Shown here piece by piece: positions 33,713-42,653 of a stretch of 64,000 bases of DNA; position 1 is the first letter of the stretch, and each line of letters opens with the position of its first letter. The stretch is from Frisingicoccus sp009929615 (GTDB lineage: Bacteria > Bacillota > Clostridia > Lachnospirales > Lachnospiraceae): the NCBI GenBank assembly GCA_028692275.1, contig JAQUXR010000007.1, positions 1 through 64,000 on the forward strand, written 5' to 3'. The translations under genes and the position numbers were made by a program. The notes beneath the pieces are model-generated. The model made no database searches and had not been told where the DNA came from. It saw only the letters and a program-made list of their open reading frames with translations.

Positions 33713-35392
33713 ATGGAATTAACAGGCGCACAAATTGTTGTAGAATGTCTGAAAGAACAGGGTGTTGATACAGTTTTTGGATATCCTGGCGGTGCCATTT
33801 TGAATGTATACGATGAATTGTATAAACACAGAGATGAAATCACCCACTATCTGACATCCCATGAACAGGGAGCTTCCCACGCAGCTGATGGCTATGCCAG
33901 AGCTACAGGGAAGGCAGGCGTTTGTTTTGCAACTTCCGGACCGGGCGCAACGAATATGGTTACAGGTATAGCTACAGCTTATATGGATTCTGTACCGGTC
34001 GTTATGATTACCTGTAATGTTGGATTGAATCTTCTTGGCAAGGACAGTTTCCAGGAGATTGATATTTTGGGTGTGACCATGCCGATAACAAAGTATAATT
34101 TTATCGTCAAGGATGTTACTAAATTGGCAGATGTCATCCGACGGGCTTTTACGATTGCCCAGAGCGGCCGTCCGGGTCCCGTCGTTGTAGATATAACAAA
34201 GAATGTAACAGCAGCAAAAACCGAATATACATATAAAAAAGCAGAACCTATTGAATCTGAAGCCGTTGCGGTTAACGAAGGTGATTTAGAGAAAGCTGTG
34301 ACAATGATTGCTCATTCGGAGCGGCCTTTTGTTTTCGCAGGAGGCGGTGTCATTCTTTCGAATGCTTCCGATGAACTTGCACGCTTTGTCAAGAAGATTG
34401 ATGCTCCGGTGGCGGATACGCTTATGGGCAAGGGTTCCTTTGATGGGACGGCAGATGCTTATGTAGGAATGCTTGGAATGCATGGAACAAAGACGGCCAA
34501 TTATGGCGTCAGTCAATGCGACCTGCTCATTGTTGTTGGTTCAAGATTTTCGGACAGAGTTATAGGTAATCCGAAAACCTTTGCAAGCAATGCAAAGATT
34601 CTTCAAATTGATGTAGATGCTTCAGAGATTAACAAGAATATTGTTGTTGACCATTGTATTGAAGGTGATGCACGGGTTGTTCTGCGAAAACTCAGTGCCC
34701 AGTTAAATCAGATGAGGCATGATGAATGGATGGAGTATATCGGAGAACTCAAAAAACGTTATCCGCTGACTTATCCAAAAGACCGTTTAACAGGTCCACA
34801 GATTGTGGAAACTGTCTACGAGATGACCAAAGGTGAAGCTGTTATTACGACAGAAGTTGGTCAAAATCAGATGTGGGCAGCACAATTTTATAAATACAAA
34901 TCACCAAGACAATTTATTACTTCCGGTGGACTCGGAACGATGGGGTATGGTTTAGGAGCCTGTATTGGAGCTAAAGTAGCCTGTCCGGATAAAACCGTTA
35001 TAAACATTGCCGGTGATGGCTGCTTTCGTATGAATTTTAATGAATTACTGACAGCAGCAAAGTATAAGATCCCTATTATCGAGATTATTGTTAATAACAG
35101 CGTATTGGGAATGGTTCGCCAGTGGCAGACATTATTTTATGAAAAACGCTATGCAAGCACAATTCTGGATGGCGATTTTGATTATGCCAAAATTGCGGAA
35201 GCCTGTGGCTGCCGCGGTATTAATGTAACAACAAAGGAAGAACTGGTTTCAGCGATGGAAGAAGCACTGACGTCAGAAGGACCTGTTGTTATTAACTGCC
35301 TTATTGATTCCGATGATAAGGTGTGGCCAATGGTGGCTCCGGGAGCTTCTGTTTCAGAGGCCTTTTCGGAAGAGGACATGATAAGAAAATAA
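33713..35392 (+). CDS. ilvB: Acetolactate synthase large (catalytic) subunit, biosynthetic
   Basis: This 559-residue thiamine-diphosphate enzyme condenses pyruvate into acetolactate. The catalytic glutamate is in SHEQGASHAADGYAR (about 44-58), the FAD-binding middle domain spans about 190-330, and the ThDP motif GDGCFRMNFNELLTA (about 437-451) is near the C-terminus. Biosynthetic rather than catabolic type is inferred from length, context and the presence of ilvN at 13439. AAAGAGG precedes the ATG. serC starts 34 bp later without a terminator, so ilv and ser genes may share transcripts. Confidence 0.94.
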   Translation: MELTGAQIVVECLKEQGVDTVFGYPGGAILNVYDELYKHRDEITHYLTSHEQGASHAADGYARATGKAGVCFATSGPGATNMVTGIATAYMDSVPVVMITCNVGLNLLGKDSFQEIDILGVTMPITKYNFIVKDVTKLADVIRRAFTIAQSGRPGPVVVDITKNVTAAKTEYTYKKAEPIESEAVAVNEGDLEKAVTMIAHSERPFVFAGGGVILSNASDELARFVKKIDAPVADTLMGKGSFDGTADAYVGMLGMHGTKTANYGVSQCDLLIVVGSRFSDRVIGNPKTFASNAKILQIDVDASEINKNIVVDHCIEGDARVVLRKLSAQLNQMRHDEWMEYIGELKKRYPLTYPKDRLTGPQIVETVYEMTKGEAVITTEVGQNQMWAAQFYKYKSPRQFITSGGLGTMGYGLGACIGAKVACPDKTVINIAGDGCFRMNFNELLTAAKYKIPIIEIIVNNSVLGMVRQWQTLFYEKRYASTILDGDFDYAKIAEACGCRGINVTTKEELVSAMEEALTSEGPVVINCLIDSDDKVWPMVAPGASVSEAFSEEDMIRK

Positions 35393-35426
35393 TAGACATA
35401 CATTATTTAAAAAAGGAGAAAGAAAT

Positions 35427-36509
35427 ATGAGCAGAGTATGGAATTTTTCAGCAGGACCCGCAGTATTACCAGAGGAGGTTCTGAAAGAAGCAGCAGATGA
35501 GATGTTGGATTACAAAGGTACAGGAATGGGTGTTATGGAAATGAGTCATCGTTCCAAAACATACCAGACCATCATTGATGAAGCAGAAGCAGATTTAAGA
35601 ACTCTTTTGAACATTCCTGAGAACTATGAAGTGCTTTTCCTTCAGGGCGGAGCACATACTCAGTTTGCAATGGTTCCTATGAACTTCATGAAGAACCGCA
35701 AAGCTGGTTATATTGTTACAGGTCAGTGGGCTACAAGAGCATGGAAAGAGGCAGCACTTTTCGGAGAATCCGTAAAACTGGCATTCTCTGAAGATAAGAC
35801 ATTTTCTTACCTTCCAGATTGTTCTGACCTGCCTATTACAGATGATATGGATTATGTTTATATCTGTGAAAACAACACAATTTATGGAACGAAATACAAA
35901 ACACTTCCAAATACAAAAGGCAAAGATTTAATTTCAGACCAGTCTTCCTGTTTCTTATCCGAACCAGTAGATGTTTCTAAATATGCTATGATTTATGCAG
36001 GAGCTCAGAAGAATGTTGGACCAGCAGGTGTTGTTATTTGTATTATTCGTAAAGATTTAATTACAGATGATGTTCTTCCGGGAACACCAACCATGTTGAA
36101 ATACAAAATTCATGATGATAATGGTTCCATGTATAATACACCACCGGCATATGGTATCTATGTATGTGGTAAAGTTTTCAAATGGCTCCTGAAACAGGGC
36201 GGACTTGAAGCAATGAAAGCAAAAAATGAAAAGAAAGCAAACCTTTTCTATGATTATCTGGATTCTCAGGACTTCTTTAAAGGTACAGTTGTTAAAGAAG
36301 ATCGTTCTATGATGAATGCACCATTCGTTATCGGTGATGCAGATTTAGAAGCTAAATTTATCGCTGAAGCTAAAGCAGCAGGCTTTGAAAACCTTAAAGG
36401 TCACAGAAGTGTCGGTGGTATGAGAGCCAGCATGTACAATGCTATGCCATATGAAGGCGTAGAAGCACTTGTTGAATTTATGAAAAAATTTGCAGCTGAA
36501 AACAAATAA
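35427..36509 (+). CDS. serC: Phosphoserine aminotransferase
   Basis: SerC transfers an amino group from glutamate to 3-phosphohydroxypyruvate, giving phosphoserine. This 360-residue class V PLP enzyme opens with WNFSAGPAVLPEEVL, binds PLP phosphate via GGAHTQFA, and has the PLP lysine in YAGAQKNVGPAG. The C-terminal HRSVGGMRASMYNAMP contacts substrate phosphate. AAGGAG precedes the ATG. Codon choice suggests strong expression. serA follows after 10 bp. Confidence 0.96.
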   Translation: MSRVWNFSAGPAVLPEEVLKEAADEMLDYKGTGMGVMEMSHRSKTYQTIIDEAEADLRTLLNIPENYEVLFLQGGAHTQFAMVPMNFMKNRKAGYIVTGQWATRAWKEAALFGESVKLAFSEDKTFSYLPDCSDLPITDDMDYVYICENNTIYGTKYKTLPNTKGKDLISDQSSCFLSEPVDVSKYAMIYAGAQKNVGPAGVVICIIRKDLITDDVLPGTPTMLKYKIHDDNGSMYNTPPAYGIYVCGKVFKWLLKQGGLEAMKAKNEKKANLFYDYLDSQDFFKGTVVKEDRSMMNAPFVIGDADLEAKFIAEAKAAGFENLKGHRSVGGMRASMYNAMPYEGVEALVEFMKKFAAENK

Positions 36510-36519
36510 GAGGTGTGCT

Positions 36520-37671
36520 ATGTATAAAATTAATTGTTTAAACCCAATCGCAGCTATTGGAATGGATATTTTCACAGATGCTTATGAAAAGACAGATGAT
36601 TTTTCAGAAGCTCAGGTAGCGATGGTTCGAAGTGCAGCTATGCACGATATGGATTTACCAGATAGTCTTTTGGCAGTTGCCAGAGCCGGAGCCGGTGTCA
36701 ATAATATTCCTTTAGACAAATGTGCTGAAAAAGGTATTGTTGTATTTAATACACCGGGTGCCAATGCAAACGGTGTTAAGGAACTTGTTATTGCAGGTCT
36801 TTTGATGGCAACACGTAATGTGGTTGCCGGAGCAGGATGGGTTACAGATAATAAATCAGACCCGGATATTGCAAAATCTGTTGAAAAAGGCAAAAAAGCT
36901 TTTGCAGGGACAGAGATTCTTGGTAAAAAGATTGGCGTTATTGGACTTGGTGCCATCGGAGCTATGGTTGCCAATGCATGTGATGCTTTAGGCATGATTG
37001 TTACAGGTTATGACCCATTTTTAAATGATGCTATGAAAGAAAAACTTTCAGGCAATGTTGCAACAGTGACAGATATTAATGAGATTTATAAAAACAGTGA
37101 TTTCATTTCTATTCATGTTCCGGCAATGGATGCAACAAAGAAGATGATTAACAAAGCTGCTTTTGATCAGATGAAAGACGGCGTTGTTGTTCTGAATTAT
37201 GCTAGAGACGTTCTCGTTGATGATGATGCTATGGAAGCTGCTATTAAAGCAGGAAAAGTTGCAAAGTATGTAACAGATTTCCCAAATGCAAAGACAGCAA
37301 ATATGGAAGGGGTTATATTAACACCTCATCTTGGTGCTTCAACTGCTGAATCTGAAGACAACTGTGCAATTATGGCAGCAAAAGAAGTAAGAGATTTCAT
37401 TGAAAACGGAAACGTTAAAAATTCTGTAAATTATCCAGCAGTTGATTTAGGCATTTGTACAGCCTCAGGACGTATCGCAGTTTGTGCGAAAGCATCTGCA
37501 GGCGTAGATAGCAAATTAGCTGGAATTATTGGAGAAACATCAGCAGTTGCTGCAAATACAAAGGGCGACTGGATGTACATCCTTGCTGATACAAAGGCAG
37601 CACTTGCAGCCGATGCAGCTGAAAAAGTAAAAGCATTAGATGGCGTTCTTAAGGTTCGCATCGTTAAATAA
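36520..37671 (+). CDS. serA: D-3-phosphoglycerate dehydrogenase
   Basis: This 383-residue NAD-dependent enzyme makes 3-phosphohydroxypyruvate, the first committed step of serine synthesis. Visible are the dinucleotide motif GLGAIGAMVANA (about 144-155), the substrate-arginine region RAGAGVNNIP, and the active-site segment HLGASTAESEDNC. The C-terminal tail (about 310-383) is a short, divergent ACT-like region rather than the full regulatory domain, as in other compact clostridial and Bacteroidetes-type SerA. GAGGTG precedes the ATG. It forms a unit with serC and the downstream DUF1015 gene, though a terminator intervenes. Confidence 0.93.
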   Translation: MYKINCLNPIAAIGMDIFTDAYEKTDDFSEAQVAMVRSAAMHDMDLPDSLLAVARAGAGVNNIPLDKCAEKGIVVFNTPGANANGVKELVIAGLLMATRNVVAGAGWVTDNKSDPDIAKSVEKGKKAFAGTEILGKKIGVIGLGAIGAMVANACDALGMIVTGYDPFLNDAMKEKLSGNVATVTDINEIYKNSDFISIHVPAMDATKKMINKAAFDQMKDGVVVLNYARDVLVDDDAMEAAIKAGKVAKYVTDFPNAKTANMEGVILTPHLGASTAESEDNCAIMAAKEVRDFIENGNVKNSVNYPAVDLGICTASGRIAVCAKASAGVDSKLAGIIGETSAVAANTKGDWMYILADTKAALAADAAEKVKALDGVLKVRIVK

Positions 37672-37681
37672 GTATTTTGAC

Positions 37682-37722
37682 AAAAACAGGATTGACAGAA
37701 ATTGAGGGCCAATCCTGTTTTT
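37682..37722 (+). terminator. Rho-independent terminator after serA
   Basis: A perfect 13-bp stem (37682-37694 with 37710-37722) and 15-base loop, with the T run forming the end of the right arm. Partial read-through into the DUF1015 gene 50 bp later is possible. Confidence 0.88.
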
Positions 37723-37772
37723 CTATAGCCTGAAAAGGCAGTAAAAGCCGAAAGGCAGGGGGAGGATAAGTC

Positions 37773-39032
37773 ATGGCTATAATTAAGCCGTTTCGAAGTA
37801 TTCGGCCAAATGAAGAAGTCGCTTCACAGGTCGCTGCATTGCCGTATGATGTATATAACAGAGAGGAGGCCTATGAAGAAGTTCAGGGCCATCCATTAAC
37901 ATTTTTAAGAATTGACAGAGGTGAAACAAATTTCGCGGATAAAGAAGTAGATATGTATTCCTTGCAGGTCTATGAAAAAGCACGTGATATTTTATATAAA
38001 TTTCTGGATGAAGGGATTTTTATCCAGGACACGAAACCATGTTATTATATTTACGAACAGACAATGAATGGAAAGTCACAGACTGGACTGGTAGGCTGTG
38101 CTTCTATAGATGATTATAAAAATAATGTCATAAAGAAACATGAAACAACCCGGGCCAGTAAAGAAGTGGACCGTATTAACCATGTGGATATATGTAATGC
38201 ACAAACAGGACCAATTTTTCTTGCTTACCGTGCGAATGCGGTGATTAAAGATGTTTTGAAGAAAAATCAGGCGGTAAAGCCACCGGTTTATGATTTTGTA
38301 ACCGAAGATGATGTGCGTCACAGCGTATGGGTAATCGACGATGAACAGGATATCCAGACGATTCAGTCTGCTTTTGAACAGATTCAGAAAATCTATATTG
38401 CTGATGGACATCATAGAGCAGCTTCTGCCGTTAAAGTCGGATTAAAACGCCGTCAGGATAAAAAGGGCTATACGGGACAGGAAGAATTTAATTATTTCCT
38501 TTCTGTACTTTTCCCGGATGAAGAATTGACAATTTTGCCATATAACCGTTTGATACGTGATCTTCACGGTCTTTCAAAAGAGATGTTTATGGAACAGGTT
38601 GAAGAAAAATTTGAAGTGACTGATATGGGCAAGGAAGCTTATCAGCCAACAGAAAAAACTGTTTTTGGAATGTATCTGGAGGGTGAATGGTATCGCTTGA
38701 AAACCCGCCCGGAAGTTCTGGCAAAGAATATCAAAAATGACGTGGTAGAAGATTTGGATGTGTCTATTTTACAAAACAATCTTCTGGGACCAATTTTAGA
38801 TATTGATGACCCTAAGAATAATTTAAGACTTGAATATGCAGGGGGCGTTCGCGGTCTTGAAGAGTTGGAAAAACGATGCCATGAAGATATGAAACTTGCA
38901 TTTTCCATGTATCCAACCTCTATTCAGGAATTGTTTAATGTGGCTGACGTCAATCGTTTGATGCCGCCAAAATCGACGTGGTTTGAACCAAAACTCCGCT
39001 CAGGTATTTTTATTCATGAACTTGACCGGTAA
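37773..39032 (+). CDS. DUF1015-family protein linked to serine synthesis genes
   Basis: This 419-residue protein is a full-length DUF1015 member. It opens with the family's IKPFRSIRPNEE and AALPYDV segments; the best-conserved core is IADGHHRAASA (about 209-219), which resembles the nucleotide-binding GxHR/GERR loop of the ParB/sulfiredoxin/SerK superfamily. The family's reaction is not known to me. Its place after serC-serA, with no phosphoserine phosphatase (serB) in the window, suggests a role in serine or phosphoserine metabolism. GGGGGAGG precedes the ATG. The aldo/keto reductase gene follows after 15 bp. Confidence 0.85.
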   Translation: MAIIKPFRSIRPNEEVASQVAALPYDVYNREEAYEEVQGHPLTFLRIDRGETNFADKEVDMYSLQVYEKARDILYKFLDEGIFIQDTKPCYYIYEQTMNGKSQTGLVGCASIDDYKNNVIKKHETTRASKEVDRINHVDICNAQTGPIFLAYRANAVIKDVLKKNQAVKPPVYDFVTEDDVRHSVWVIDDEQDIQTIQSAFEQIQKIYIADGHHRAASAVKVGLKRRQDKKGYTGQEEFNYFLSVLFPDEELTILPYNRLIRDLHGLSKEMFMEQVEEKFEVTDMGKEAYQPTEKTVFGMYLEGEWYRLKTRPEVLAKNIKNDVVEDLDVSILQNNLLGPILDIDDPKNNLRLEYAGGVRGLEELEKRCHEDMKLAFSMYPTSIQELFNVADVNRLMPPKSTWFEPKLRSGIFIHELDR

Positions 39033-39047
39033 TAATGGAGGCAGAAG

Positions 39048-40196
39048 ATGAATTATCGTGAATTAGGACGTACAGGTATAAAAGTCAGCGAGATAGGCAT
39101 GGGCTGTGAAGGCTTTATTGATAAATCCTATGAAGAAGTAGAAGCCTTTGTGAATCGAATGGAAGAGGCGGGGGTAAATTGCATTGATTTATATACGCCG
39201 AATCCAGAATTTCGATCAAACCTTGGAAAAGCAATGCGTGGAAGACGGGGGAAATTTGTCCTTCAGGCACATCTGTGCACCGTTTGGAAAGATGGACAAT
39301 ATAAAAGAACCCGTAATCTTGATGAAGTGAAAGAGGGATTTGAAGACCAGTTAAAACGTTTGGAAACAGACAGTGTGGAAATCGGTATGATTCATTATGT
39401 GGATTCCCTGACAGACTGGGAAGAAGTAGTGAATGGTGAGGTTATGAAATATGCTTTGAAATTAAAGGAAGAGAAGCGTATTAAATCTATTGGCTTGTCA
39501 AGCCATAATCCAATAGCTGCACTGGAAGCCATAAACAGCGGTTTAATTGATGTACTTATGTTTAGTATCAATCCCTGCTATGATTTGCAGCCGGGAAATG
39601 AGGATATTGAAGAACTATGGAGTCCAAAGAACTACGAGAATCCTTTAATGAATATGGACCCTGACAGACAACGGTTATATGAACGCTGTCAGACCCTCGG
39701 TGTAGGCATTACAGTAATGAAAGCTTTCGGTGGCGGAGATTTACTTAGTGCAGAGTTGTCGCCGGCAGGGAAGGCACTGACGGCTTATCAGTGTATTCAC
39801 TATGCCCTGTCCAGACCGGCAGTTGCAACGGTTATATCCGGAGCCCGTTCTATGGAAGATTTAGATGTCAGCATTGCTTATGAAACGGCAGGGGAGGCAG
39901 AAAAGGATTTTGCGGCAGCGTTTGCAGCAATGCCCCGTATCAGCTGGAAGGGACATTGCATGTACTGCGGCCACTGTGCACCCTGTCCAAATGGGATTGA
40001 CGTGGCATCCGTTACAAAGTTTTTAAATCTGGCCATTGCCCAGGGAGAAGTCCCGGAAACAGTGCGGGAACACTATGGTGTTCTTGAACATAAAGCAAGT
40101 GAATGTATTCGTTGCGGGGCCTGTGAAAAACGGTGTCCTTTCGAGGTTTCAATTATTGAAAATATGATGAAAGCAGTAGAAGTATTTGGTGCTTAA
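39048..40196 (+). CDS. Aldo/keto reductase with C-terminal 4Fe-4S dicluster domain
   Basis: This 382-residue protein joins an aldo/keto reductase TIM barrel (about 1-280, opening NYRELGRTGIKVSEIGMG) to a ferredoxin-like domain with CMYCGHCAPCPNGI (about 305-318) and CIRCGACEKRCPF (about 351-363). The first cluster motif has the usual C-x2-C-x2-C-x3-C shape and so has the second, so two [4Fe-4S] clusters are expected. The usual AKR tetrad is not obvious, and the ferredoxin domain suggests electron transfer rather than simple NADPH reduction. The substrate is unknown. It is co-transcribed with the DUF1015 gene. Confidence 0.88.
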   Translation: MNYRELGRTGIKVSEIGMGCEGFIDKSYEEVEAFVNRMEEAGVNCIDLYTPNPEFRSNLGKAMRGRRGKFVLQAHLCTVWKDGQYKRTRNLDEVKEGFEDQLKRLETDSVEIGMIHYVDSLTDWEEVVNGEVMKYALKLKEEKRIKSIGLSSHNPIAALEAINSGLIDVLMFSINPCYDLQPGNEDIEELWSPKNYENPLMNMDPDRQRLYERCQTLGVGITVMKAFGGGDLLSAELSPAGKALTAYQCIHYALSRPAVATVISGARSMEDLDVSIAYETAGEAEKDFAAAFAAMPRISWKGHCMYCGHCAPCPNGIDVASVTKFLNLAIAQGEVPETVREHYGVLEHKASECIRCGACEKRCPFEVSIIENMMKAVEVFGA

Positions 40197-40206
40197 ATAT
40201 GAGACC

Positions 40207-40245
40207 CAGGATGTATCTTTAAATCAAAAGATACATCCTGTTTTT
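40207..40245 (+). terminator. Rho-independent terminator
   Basis: A perfect 14-bp stem (40207-40220 with 40227-40240), 6-base loop and TTTTT. It closes the DUF1015/aldo-keto reductase unit. Confidence 0.95.
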
Positions 40246-40257
40246 CTTTAGAAAATA

Positions 40258-40286
40258 TAGAAACTGCCATCGGAACATGGTATACT
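40258..40286 (+). promoter_or_regulatory. Promoter of glgB
   Basis: TAGAAA (40258-40263), 17 bp, TATACT (40281-40286). The leader is about 55 bases with ACAGGAGG before the ATG. Confidence 0.45.
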
Positions 40287-40347
40287 GTTTATAAAATAAT
40301 AATGTGTATCGCTGATGGGGATATACAATTAACAGGAGGGGCAGGCC

Positions 40348-42609
40348 ATGGAAGACAAATTATTTAAGTATATGCAGTGGCCAGAAATAGAAGCAATTAT
40401 CTATTCGGAACATGACCGACCGAAGCAGGTTCTTGGACCACATAAGGTCCCTGATGGGGTTGTTGTTCAGGCTTATTTTCCAGATGCCGAGAGCTGTGCG
40501 TTGCTCGTCAAAGGAAGGGAACCGATGGTGATGACAGAAGTTGACAAGAATTATTTTGCGGTTCTTCTGCCGGATAAGGATATTCCAAAGTACAGTTATC
40601 AGGTGACATATGGGGAAGGCAATGTGGTAAGCTGCCGCGATACCTATGCTTTTCCGGCAACGATTCAGATTGAGGACATTAAGAAGTTTCAGGCTGGTAT
40701 TCATTATGAAATTTATAAAGTATTAGGGGCTCATCCGATGTCTGTTCAAGGCGTTAAAGGCGTTCGTTTCGCTGTCTGGGCACCAGATGCAGTACGTGTT
40801 AGTGTTGTTGGTGACTTTAATCAGTGGGATGGACGGCGTCATCCGATGCAGCGTCGGGATGGGGACATTCATGAACTTTTTATTCCCGGGTTAAAAGAAG
40901 GGGATATATATAAATACGAAGTGAAGATTAAAGGTGATACGGTCGTTTTGAAATCAGACCCTTATGGTACATTGATGCAGAAACGTCCGGATAATGCCTC
41001 TGTTGTATACGATATTCAAAAGAAACACTCATGGGAAGATTCAGCGTGGCTTTCCAAGAGAAAGAAAACAGCGGGTAAGGAAAAACCGGAATTTGCTTAC
41101 GAACTTCATTTAGCTGGCTTTATGCGTCCGGAGCCACTGGTAGTGACAGATGAGGCAGGGAATGAGGAAACTGCTCCCGAAGCCGGTTTTTATAATTATA
41201 GAGAACTGGCCCACCGGATTGCGGATTATGTTAAAGATATGGGTTATACCCATGTTGAACTCATGCCGGTTATGGAGCATCCTCTGGATGAATCCTGGGG
41301 ATATCAGGTAACAGGCTATTATGCACCGACATCCCGTTATGGAACGCCGGAAGATTTTATGTATTTTGTGGATTATCTTCACCAACAGGATATAGGTGTT
41401 ATTTTGGATTGGGTGCCGGCACATTTTCCGAGAGATATCAATGGACTGGCCAGATTTGATGGCATACCGCTTTATGAGCATCCAGACCCAAAGCGGGGCG
41501 AGCATCCTCACTGGGGCACTTTGATTTTCAATTATGGACGGAAAGAAGTCAGCAATTTCCTTATTGCGAATGCTATGTACTGGGTGGAACAGTATCATAT
41601 TGATGGTCTTCGAATGGATGCGGTTGCGTCCATGCTTTACCTGGATTATGGACGTCACGAAGGTGAATGGATTCCGAATATGTATGGCGGAAGGGAACAT
41701 CTTGAAGCTATAGAATTCCTTAAGCATTTGAATTCCATGATGAAAAAGCGAAATCCGGATATTCAGATGATTGCGGAAGAATCGACGGCCTGGCCGATGG
41801 TTACAGGGGCTGTAGAAGATGATGGCCTGGGGTTTGATTTGAAATGGAATATGGGATGGATGAATGATTTTCTTGGTTACATGTCTCTAGACCCGCTATT
41901 CCGTAAAGGCTCTTATGGTCAGCTTTTGTTCAGTATGGTCTATGCTTACAGCGAAAAATTTGTTTTGGTTCTTTCTCATGATGAGGTAGTTCATGGAAAA
42001 GGTTCCATGATACAGAAGATGCCGGGAGAATACGAAGATAAGTTTGCAAATCTCCGCGTGGCTTATGGATTTATGGCCTGTCATCCTGGAAAGAAACTTA
42101 TTTTCATGGGACAGGATTATGCTCAGTTTACAGAATTTGATGAAGGAAAGGGCCTTGAATGGTCCATGCTTGATTATGATATGCACCGAAAGATGCAGGA
42201 TTATATGAGAGATTTGATTCACCTTTATAAGGAATATCCGGCTTTGTATGCCATGGATGATGAGCCTGAAGGCTTTGAATGGATAAATAATATTTCTGCA
42301 GATGAGAGTATTGTGGTATTTACAAGAAATACAAAGAAAAAGGACGAAACCTTATTTATCGTCTGCAATTTTGTCCCGGTGGTACGAACAAATTATAAGA
42401 TTGGTGTGCCTTTCAGAGGAAAATACAAAGAAATATTTAACAGTGACCAGATAAAATATGGTGGTGAAGGAAATGTAAATCCGCGATTGAAACAATCAAA
42501 AGCGGAAGAGTGTGATGGCAAAGACGATTCCATTCGAATCACAGTGCCACCGCTGGGAATCAGCATTTTCAAATGTACACCGCTGGCACCGGCAAAGAAA
42601 AAGAAATAG
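40348..42609 (+). CDS. glgB: 1,4-alpha-glucan branching enzyme
   Basis: GlgB makes the alpha-1,6 branches of glycogen. The 753-residue protein has an N-terminal carbohydrate-binding region (about 1-110), a second CBM48 module (about 120-215, FAVWAPDAVRVSVVGDFNQWD) and a GH13 barrel with VILDWVPAHFP, GLRMDAVASMLYLDY (catalytic Asp in this motif), the acid/base in MIAEESTAWP and LSHDEVVHGK. The C-terminal beta domain ends in a lysine-rich tail. No glgC, glgA or glgP is adjacent, unlike the usual cluster. Terminators flank the gene on both sides, so it is monocistronic. Confidence 0.94.
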   Translation: MEDKLFKYMQWPEIEAIIYSEHDRPKQVLGPHKVPDGVVVQAYFPDAESCALLVKGREPMVMTEVDKNYFAVLLPDKDIPKYSYQVTYGEGNVVSCRDTYAFPATIQIEDIKKFQAGIHYEIYKVLGAHPMSVQGVKGVRFAVWAPDAVRVSVVGDFNQWDGRRHPMQRRDGDIHELFIPGLKEGDIYKYEVKIKGDTVVLKSDPYGTLMQKRPDNASVVYDIQKKHSWEDSAWLSKRKKTAGKEKPEFAYELHLAGFMRPEPLVVTDEAGNEETAPEAGFYNYRELAHRIADYVKDMGYTHVELMPVMEHPLDESWGYQVTGYYAPTSRYGTPEDFMYFVDYLHQQDIGVILDWVPAHFPRDINGLARFDGIPLYEHPDPKRGEHPHWGTLIFNYGRKEVSNFLIANAMYWVEQYHIDGLRMDAVASMLYLDYGRHEGEWIPNMYGGREHLEAIEFLKHLNSMMKKRNPDIQMIAEESTAWPMVTGAVEDDGLGFDLKWNMGWMNDFLGYMSLDPLFRKGSYGQLLFSMVYAYSEKFVLVLSHDEVVHGKGSMIQKMPGEYEDKFANLRVAYGFMACHPGKKLIFMGQDYAQFTEFDEGKGLEWSMLDYDMHRKMQDYMRDLIHLYKEYPALYAMDDEPEGFEWINNISADESIVVFTRNTKKKDETLFIVCNFVPVVRTNYKIGVPFRGKYKEIFNSDQIKYGGEGNVNPRLKQSKAEECDGKDDSIRITVPPLGISIFKCTPLAPAKKKK

Positions 42610-42613
42610 CAAA

Positions 42614-42653
42614 GTGGGATAGAATCCGTAAAAGATTCTATCCCACCTTTTTT
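42614..42653. terminator. Bidirectional terminator between glgB and thiH
   Basis: A perfect 13-bp stem (42614-42626 with 42634-42646), 7-base loop, then TTTTTT. It lies right at the stop of the convergent thiH gene and probably serves at least glgB. Confidence 0.92.

Noticed and set aside
41110..41727. 205-codon minus-strand ORF inside glgB
   Set aside because: It is antisense to conserved GH13 motifs of glgB and lacks start signals; it is a shadow frame.
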